This document shows, piece after piece, positions 58,584-64,000 of a stretch of 64,000 nt of DNA. Made by a program: the position numbers and the translations under genes. Each line of letters starts with the position of its first letter. Position 1 is the stretch's first letter. The notes below the pieces were generated by a model that saw nothing but the letters and a program-made list of their open reading frames with translations, searched no databases and was not told where the DNA came from. The stretch is from Vandiemenella viatica (Eukaryota; Arthropoda; Insecta; Orthoptera; Morabidae), in assembly GCA_031002005.1 (NCBI GenBank), contig JARYHS010008074.1, forward strand, positions 278,877,930-278,941,929, read 5' to 3'.

Positions 58584-60488
58584 GCGTCTGGTGGGGCGCT
58601 CACCCTCAAAGCCTACTCCTGATATATCGATCTCTGATCAGACCGCAAATCGACTACGGCAGCATGTTTTATCAAAACGCTAGGAAAGATGCCCTGAACA
58701 AACTAGATAGACTACAATCACGCTGTCTTAGAGCCTGCTTAGGAGCCGTTCGGTCCACTCCTACAAACGCATTACTAGTAGAATCAGGGGAACCTCCGCT
58801 CCACATTCGACGAGCATACCTAACTGAAAAATTTTTAATGGAAAGATTATCACTCAATAACCACCCCATTCATGAACGTCTCGAGAGGTTATCAACCATA
58901 GCAAATAGAGCCAAAAGTCGAGCTCGTCTTCCCCTGTTAAACGCCTATAAATTCTGGCTAAAATACAAAGACAAACTATCCTCGTATAATATGCTCCCAA
59001 TCTTTCAAGAACCTTTCGAGCTTCGTCTAGAAAGAACCCACACAATCCTCTGGGAGGAAGCCAAATCCGGAAATTTGATCCACAAGATATCCAGATTCCT
59101 ATCAAAACCAGACAACAGCACTCTTAAAATATTCACAGACGGATCGAAAACCACTGGAAATAATAGAGTAGGAGCGGCATATTTCTGTCCCAACACAGGT
59201 AAATCGACTCAATTTTCGCTACCCGAAGAGGCATCCATCTATACAGCTGAAGCAAAAGCCCTGCTGGAAGCCATCAGATATAGCCAAAGTACCAACATGT
59301 ACAAAGTCGTCATCCTGACGGACTCCCTCAGTGTACTAAAGAGTTTACAAAATACTACGTGGAATAGCCATACTCAAACTATTCTACTGGAAATTCTACA
59401 ACAACTGAAACGGAACCGGGAACTTGGCATTACGACTACTCTGATGTGGATCCCATCTCACAGCGGCATCGAGCATAACGAACGGGTGGACGCCCTGGCA
59501 AAACAAGCTATCCATGAGGGAGAGGTAATCAACATGCAACTCCCGATCTCGGATATAACACATAATATCAAAGTAAGAGCCAAGGAAAAATGGCAAGAGG
59601 AATGGACGATCTCCTCAAAAATCAAAGCCTCATATTATGCAACCATTCAACCGAACATATCTCCAAAACCTTGGTTTTACAATTGGAACAGTAGCAGACG
59701 ATTAATCACTACGATATCGAGAGCCCGTTTTAACCACGGTAACTTCCCCAGCCACCTACACCGAATAGGGTTGAGAGATTCTCCATACTGCGACTGCTCA
59801 GACCAGGTAATAGGAGATATCAATCACATAATTTTTTCATGCAATAAATACCAACAACTCCAGGACCAAATGATGAAAGATCTTGCCAAGAACGGCTTCC
59901 CCTTTCCGACAAACGTAACCCTCCTACTTTCCAGCAACAACAAAGTAGTACTTAGCATCCTCGCCAGATACTTAAAAGATGGAGGGATAGAATTCTAACC
60001 AATCTTGTAAGTTAAAACAGGAAATGACTATACTTCAAACCTAAAGCCAAACCACAGCACAACCCCACTTCCGCGCAAGCACAACAACTAGTTTGGCAAA
60101 ATTAATAGTATCCTCACCAATCTACCGATTGAGGCCAACACCAGATAGATCAACCCTCTACAGATTATTTGTCAAAGAAATACAGCGATTTAGACTAATC
60201 AGTAGAAAATAATGGATATACAGAACCGCCGATTACCAAGTCTAGTTGATGTATCGTCTAGCAACGCTTTTTAGATTATGGTACTTAAGAAGGCACTTGA
60301 AATTTGAATATTGTAAATAGCATATACATTCCACAAGATTGTAATAAGTTTTACCTAATATAGATAAGGAAATGTGTAAATAGATAAGTTACGCAAATGG
60401 ATGTAAGAAGCTTTGTAAAAATTTAGATTGGCTGTATGGTCTCTAACCAAATGCCATTAAAATAATAAAAAAATAAAAAATAAAAAAT
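58584..60488 (+). mobile_element. 5'-truncated I-type LINE inserted in copy 2
   Basis: A 1.9 kb insertion relative to copy 1, whose intact site is TATAGCAAAATTGATAC at about 12131. The element begins inside ORF2 (after the RT catalytic motifs), runs through RNase H to the stop at 59998, then has about 430 bases of 3'UTR and a tail of AATAAAAA-type repeats (60462-60489). I could not see a clear target-site duplication. The presence of RNase H places it near the I, R1 or LOA groups. Confidence 0.92.
58586..59998 (+). CDS. LINE ORF2 fragment: end of RT, RNase H, C-terminal zinc motif
   Basis: The frame is open from the insertion point; the first ATG (58664) is internal and not a real start. The start has VWWGAHPQSLLLIYRSLIRP, then QIDYGSMFY (end of RT). 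From the ATG, RNase H spans about residues 150-290 with the catalytic set D159 (IFTDGSK), E196 (TAEAKALLEAI), D220 (ILTDSLS), H266 (IPSHSGIE) and D276 (NERVDALAKQA), all present. A C-terminal zinc-like motif (CDCSD...NHIIFSC) follows near residue 380. No stop or frameshift, so a recent insertion, but 5' truncated and unable to retrotranspose alone. Confidence 0.93.
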   Translation, partial: VWWGAHPQSLLLIYRSLIRPQIDYGSMFYQNARKDALNKLDRLQSRCLRACLGAVRSTPTNALLVESGEPPLHIRRAYLTEKFLMERLSLNNHPIHERLERLSTIANRAKSRARLPLLNAYKFWLKYKDKLSSYNMLPIFQEPFELRLERTHTILWEEAKSGNLIHKISRFLSKPDNSTLKIFTDGSKTTGNNRVGAAYFCPNTGKSTQFSLPEEASIYTAEAKALLEAIRYSQSTNMYKVVILTDSLSVLKSLQNTTWNSHTQTILLEILQQLKRNRELGITTTLMWIPSHSGIEHNERVDALAKQAIHEGEVINMQLPISDITHNIKVRAKEKWQEEWTISSKIKASYYATIQPNISPKPWFYNWNSSRRLITTISRARFNHGNFPSHLHRIGLRDSPYCDCSDQVIGDINHIIFSCNKYQQLQDQMMKDLAKNGFPFPTNVTLLLSSNNKVVLSILARYLKDGGIEF

Positions 60489-60734
60489 AATTGATACAAG
60501 ATTCGTTTTGATCGCTTATGAAACATTTCAGTGTTAAAGTACTGCTGGAAACTAGGTAGAAGTGGAGTTTCACGCAAACAAACGCCCAAGACCTCATTTT
60601 TCCTAGTTGATACGTTTTTTTTGCCTTTAAATTTTCCATAAAGAAGAATTTTCAACATCGGAGTTGCCGTAACTTCACAATATACATTTTCATTATAACA
60701 TTAAGCTACCCAGTCATTTCGTTTTATGCGGAGG

Positions 60735-61090
60735 AGTAACTTTTTTCGAGTGCCCTCGTGCTAGGCAACTCGCAGCAGAGTTTGTGCAGTTCTGCTTTAG
60801 AGACCAGGCCCTTAACTCGGTTTGGCCGCAGGTGTGTGTGTGTGTGTGTGTGAGAGAGAGACGTCCCGCAGGGCTTTGCATTAATGAGTAACGCGTAGCG
60901 TTTACTTGGTCTGCGTATTCAGTGTAGCTGTCTTTACACAGCCGTCCCCCACGGCGCCTGCTCCTATGAGAACACCCCTCTCCCCGCAACCCTGAATGCG
61001 TGCTAAGCCGTTTGACAGAGTTCTCATTAAAATACGGCCGTGTGTAACAGCTTGAGGGTTAGTGTTGTATCATCGTTATGAGACGTGACG
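60735..61090. other. GC-rich island with GT microsatellite, copy 2 of 12380-12730
   Basis: Nearly identical to copy 1; the (GT)n run is uninterrupted here (about 60833-60851). Confidence 0.4.
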
Positions 61091-61094
61091 TGAG

Positions 61095-62030
61095 TAAATT
61101 TCACGCCGTGGGTCAGTACTAGCCTATCTCCACCGAGCTTTCCTTTCAGGAAGACAAGCGATCAGTACTAACAGTAACTTAGAACGAAAATATGAGACTT
61201 GCTTCTATCTGTACCAAACATCGTTTAATGGCTGCATTTTACCTGGTATAGGAAATTGTTTGCTTTCGACTTAATCCTTCCTGATGACTAATCACAGTCC
61301 ATGCGGAAAAATTCTTAAGGTTTCTATGTAACAAGGTACAACTACTTTTTTACTTTTCAAATCAAAATTTAGTACCGAGATTAGATAAAGCGTCCTTTCT
61401 GTTTTACAGATGTTGATATAAAGGAGTACAGCTCCGTATTTACTGAATTTGTCTTGACACGAAGTGCCATGTAACGGAAGTCGTGGATGATTATGGCAAT
61501 AAGTACTTTCTCCACACACAGAAACACGAAATTAGAGGGAAAATATTTGAGTCAAAAGCAGCAGTTTTTTTATCTACTTCTTTCTAATAATCACAGATAT
61601 TGTTCTTTTTCTATAATGCCACTGTTATTCAGAGATACAAAATATACGAAGAGAATAAATTTACTTTGACCTCATCAAGTCCAGAGAAAACCAAATTTCG
61701 ATATAATTGTTTAAAAATACGCTAATTTTCTCTTATATATTTTGTTAAAAATAAAACTGAATCTTTTAATTGTTGTTTTATTTAACATTTAGAATTAGTT
61801 CTCAAACAGCTATATTAAAATTCAATAATTTAGTGTCGAGTGAATATTCACTGTTAGCGAATCCGTATCCGGCTCACTCCTTATGAGCAGCTGACTATTG
61901 TTAAAAGTGCTTAACTTACTTAAACCAAAGGGAAATTCATGGCGTATTGCTGGTGAAAACCTTGAAAAGCTAGCCAGACAGTTGCAATACGAAAGAGCCA
62001 TAAGGTCCAAATCGCGAAGACAAAATAAAA
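61095..62030. other. AT-rich intergenic sequence, copy 2
   Basis: Counterpart of 12740-13640; nothing recognisable. Confidence 0.5.
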
Positions 62031-62039
62031 TAATAATAA

Positions 62040-64000
62040 TAATAAAACCCGTGTGGGGTTGTTAGATCCCCCATCGGGGGCCTCCCCAGGTGGCGGATAG
62101 GGTGGTACTCCCAGATATGGGTGGTACTGGGAAAATGAAATACCCAGGGCGGACCAAATACTAACATAACCCACTAGTGTCTGTTCTGGCATCCAGCGGC
62201 TAGTGGTCAGCGCCTGTCCACCTAGTTGGTGCGGCTGAATATACGTTCTAGGAACTGAAAATCCCTGGTCCTACACCCACCCAGTGAAAACTGGGCAAAC
62301 AAGCAAAAGTACAAGCAAAACATGACTGGTGTGAGTAATTACAAAATTACCCCAGGTTGTCGATCCACCCACAGGAACGTTCCTGTGGCAACCAAGCATT
62401 CGGATTCTGGGGAGCTTGGACTAACACCTAAGAGAAAGTCAGAGTTTTCTGGAAAACTTCCACAAAATTACATAGCGACCATCAACATACAAACATTAAT
62501 ACAGACAGGAAAATTACAAAACTTAACTACTGAACTTGATAAATATAAAATTATATTACTTGCAGTGCAGGAAACACGGATGGTGGCAATACAATGGATT
62601 ATGGAAACTACAGGATCTTCAAGAGCAAGACTAACCGACGAGTAGGAAGAAACACAGCGATGTTATGAATGGCGTTCATTTTGCACAAGAAACTACTGAA
62701 CTCAGTGACTGAAGTCTATCCAATTAACGACCGACTGATGACATTGCGATTCAAACATAAAACTAAACAGTGCACTTTCATCAACGCACACGCACCTACG
62801 AACGAGGACAACAACAAGAAACCGGACGAAACGGGAAAATTCTGTAAAATTTGGAAACCACAACGATGAAAACACCAAAAAGTGACACAAGAATCCTACT
62901 AGAGGATTTCAATGCAAACTTGGAAAAGAAAAGAAATACAGGAAAACAGTAGGCAAAATTCCAGCCCACAAATTTAACAATATCATTTATGAAAAAAAAA
63001 AAAAAAAATCAGAAACATGGAGGTCCCCAATACAAGCAATAGGTGAATATCAGTTAGACCACGTGGCAATCTCAAATAATGAACAAAAAGAAGTAGAAGA
63101 CGTTCAGGTGAGACGAGGGGCAAACATAGATCCAAATCACTACTTAACAAGAATCAAAATTAAGTTTACACCTAGGAGAATTCTTAGGCAGGTCCGAACC
63201 GTTTAGAAAATCGACGTGAAACAAATTGAAACCTCGAAATTAAGGGAAGAATGGGAGAAACAACAAACAAAAAACTGGACAGACTTTAAAAGCAAAATTA
63301 TCCAGAAGGCAAGAGAGCTAATACCACTTAAAATGAAGAGAAAACATCCGTTGGAGAACACAACATGCTATAATGCACTCGAAAATAGAAAGAAGGCATT
63401 TATGAATTGTAATAGCAACAGAACGGAACTCACACATCAGGAATTCCCTAGGATCAGGAAACAAACAGCGAGAACAATAAGGAAAATCAAGAGAGAGTAC
63501 ATAAACGAACAACTGAACTGCATGGAGAATGACCTCAAGAACTACAAGATGCGAGACTTCTACAAAATCTTTGCAAATCAAATCCGAGGGTACATACCAC
63601 AAAATCTGTGTTTCAGGAAAGACGATGGGAAATTGGCATTAATAATAAATAAAATTGTGCAGAATAGCAAAATACTTTTCAAAATTACTAATTTGCCCAC
63701 AAGCAACAAACAGATTTTTAACAGCAGAGAGCGGGAACAGAACAAAATATTCGGAACACCCCAACTCAAGAAGAAATTTATAGAGACATTCAGAAACTAA
63801 AAAAATAACAAAACATCAGGAGAGGACGGTATTGTTGCGATACTGATGAAGAACATAGGACCTAAAACATTAAAAGAGATTACTGAAATAAATATGGGAA
63901 AATGAAAAGATACCAGTAGACTGGAAATGTGGACTGATTCACCCACTTTTCAAAAAACCAACTAGCACTGACGTGAACAACTATGTAGAGATTTCGCTAC
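62040..64000 (+). pseudogene. Decayed LINE, copy 2 (cut by window edge)
   Basis: Counterpart of 13650-15560. It keeps the CCTCCCCAGGTGGCGGATAG leader, the endonuclease start (LAVQETRM, about 62557) and a 194-codon frame (63216-63800) that is split in copy 1 by a deletion of about 53 bases. Still a pseudogene: the endonuclease GDFN motif is altered and frames are interrupted by A-run changes. Confidence 0.83.

Larger units (their letters stand above)
49287..64000 (+). repeat. Large direct duplication, copy 2
   Basis: Matches 2501-15560 in order and orientation and runs off the window. Copy-specific features are a LINE insertion (58584-60488), the absence of the MITE found in copy 1, about 53 bases retained in the decayed LINE near 63330-63382, and several short indels (near 50662, 56908 and 57711). 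Confidence 0.95.

Noticed and set aside
1..64000. CRISPR arrays, operons or bacterial-type systems
   Set aside because: No short regularly spaced repeats with unique spacers and no bacterial gene organisation; all evidence is eukaryotic.

Overview
This is a eukaryotic, almost certainly insect, non-coding region made up mostly of transposable elements. I found no host gene that I would defend. The DNA is AT-rich with long stretches free of open frames, and every convincing open frame belongs to a mobile element: several non-LTR retrotransposons (LINEs), a Ty3/gypsy-type LTR element, hAT and Tc1/mariner DNA transposons, tRNA-derived SINEs, foldback elements and MITEs. The mix suggests an insect, possibly a hemimetabolous one with a large genome, but the species cannot be read from the window.

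Layout of the left part. Positions 1-2500 hold the 5' part of an apparently intact LINE on the minus strand (5'UTR, ORF1, start of ORF2). Positions 2501-15560 are copy 1 of a large direct duplication; copy 2 is 49287-64000. The block carries four SINEs of one family, a tRNA-like stretch, a foldback element, three GC-rich islands and a decayed LINE, which in copy 1 continues to about 17150. Positions 17150-24000 are mostly anonymous, with two more GC-rich islands, a full-length SINE with clear target-site duplications, a further SINE and hAT ends. At 24640-25985 lies a complete mariner-type element whose transposase frame is open but has lost its AUG. At 26374-28359 lies a 2 kb DNA transposon of a family I did not identify, with an internally deleted mariner element nested in it.

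Layout of the right part. Two arrays of about 120-bp repeats in opposite orientation (29860-30530 and 42880-43500) bracket a nest: a decayed gypsy element (32770-39240) interrupted by a 3300-bp hAT element with an exact 8-bp target duplication, a fragment with a hammerhead-ribozyme-like core, and a decayed endonuclease/RT LINE (40085-42560). A gap of exactly 1000 N (44284-45283) separates two contigs. After it come the 3' end of a LINE, an unexplained GC-rich stretch, a degenerate repeat and copy 2 of the duplication, which has its own 1.9 kb LINE insertion with an open RNase H-bearing frame.

The most useful observations are these. (1) The two copies lie on contigs joined by a 1000-N gap and differ by a few percent plus clean insertion polymorphisms, so they may be two haplotypes placed in tandem rather than a true duplication. 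(2) A tract of about 2 kb is almost identical between copies while its flanks are not. (3) Two related elements carry hammerhead-ribozyme-like cores. (4) A SINE and two LINEs share a 3' tail. All comparisons were made by eye; no alignment or database search was run.
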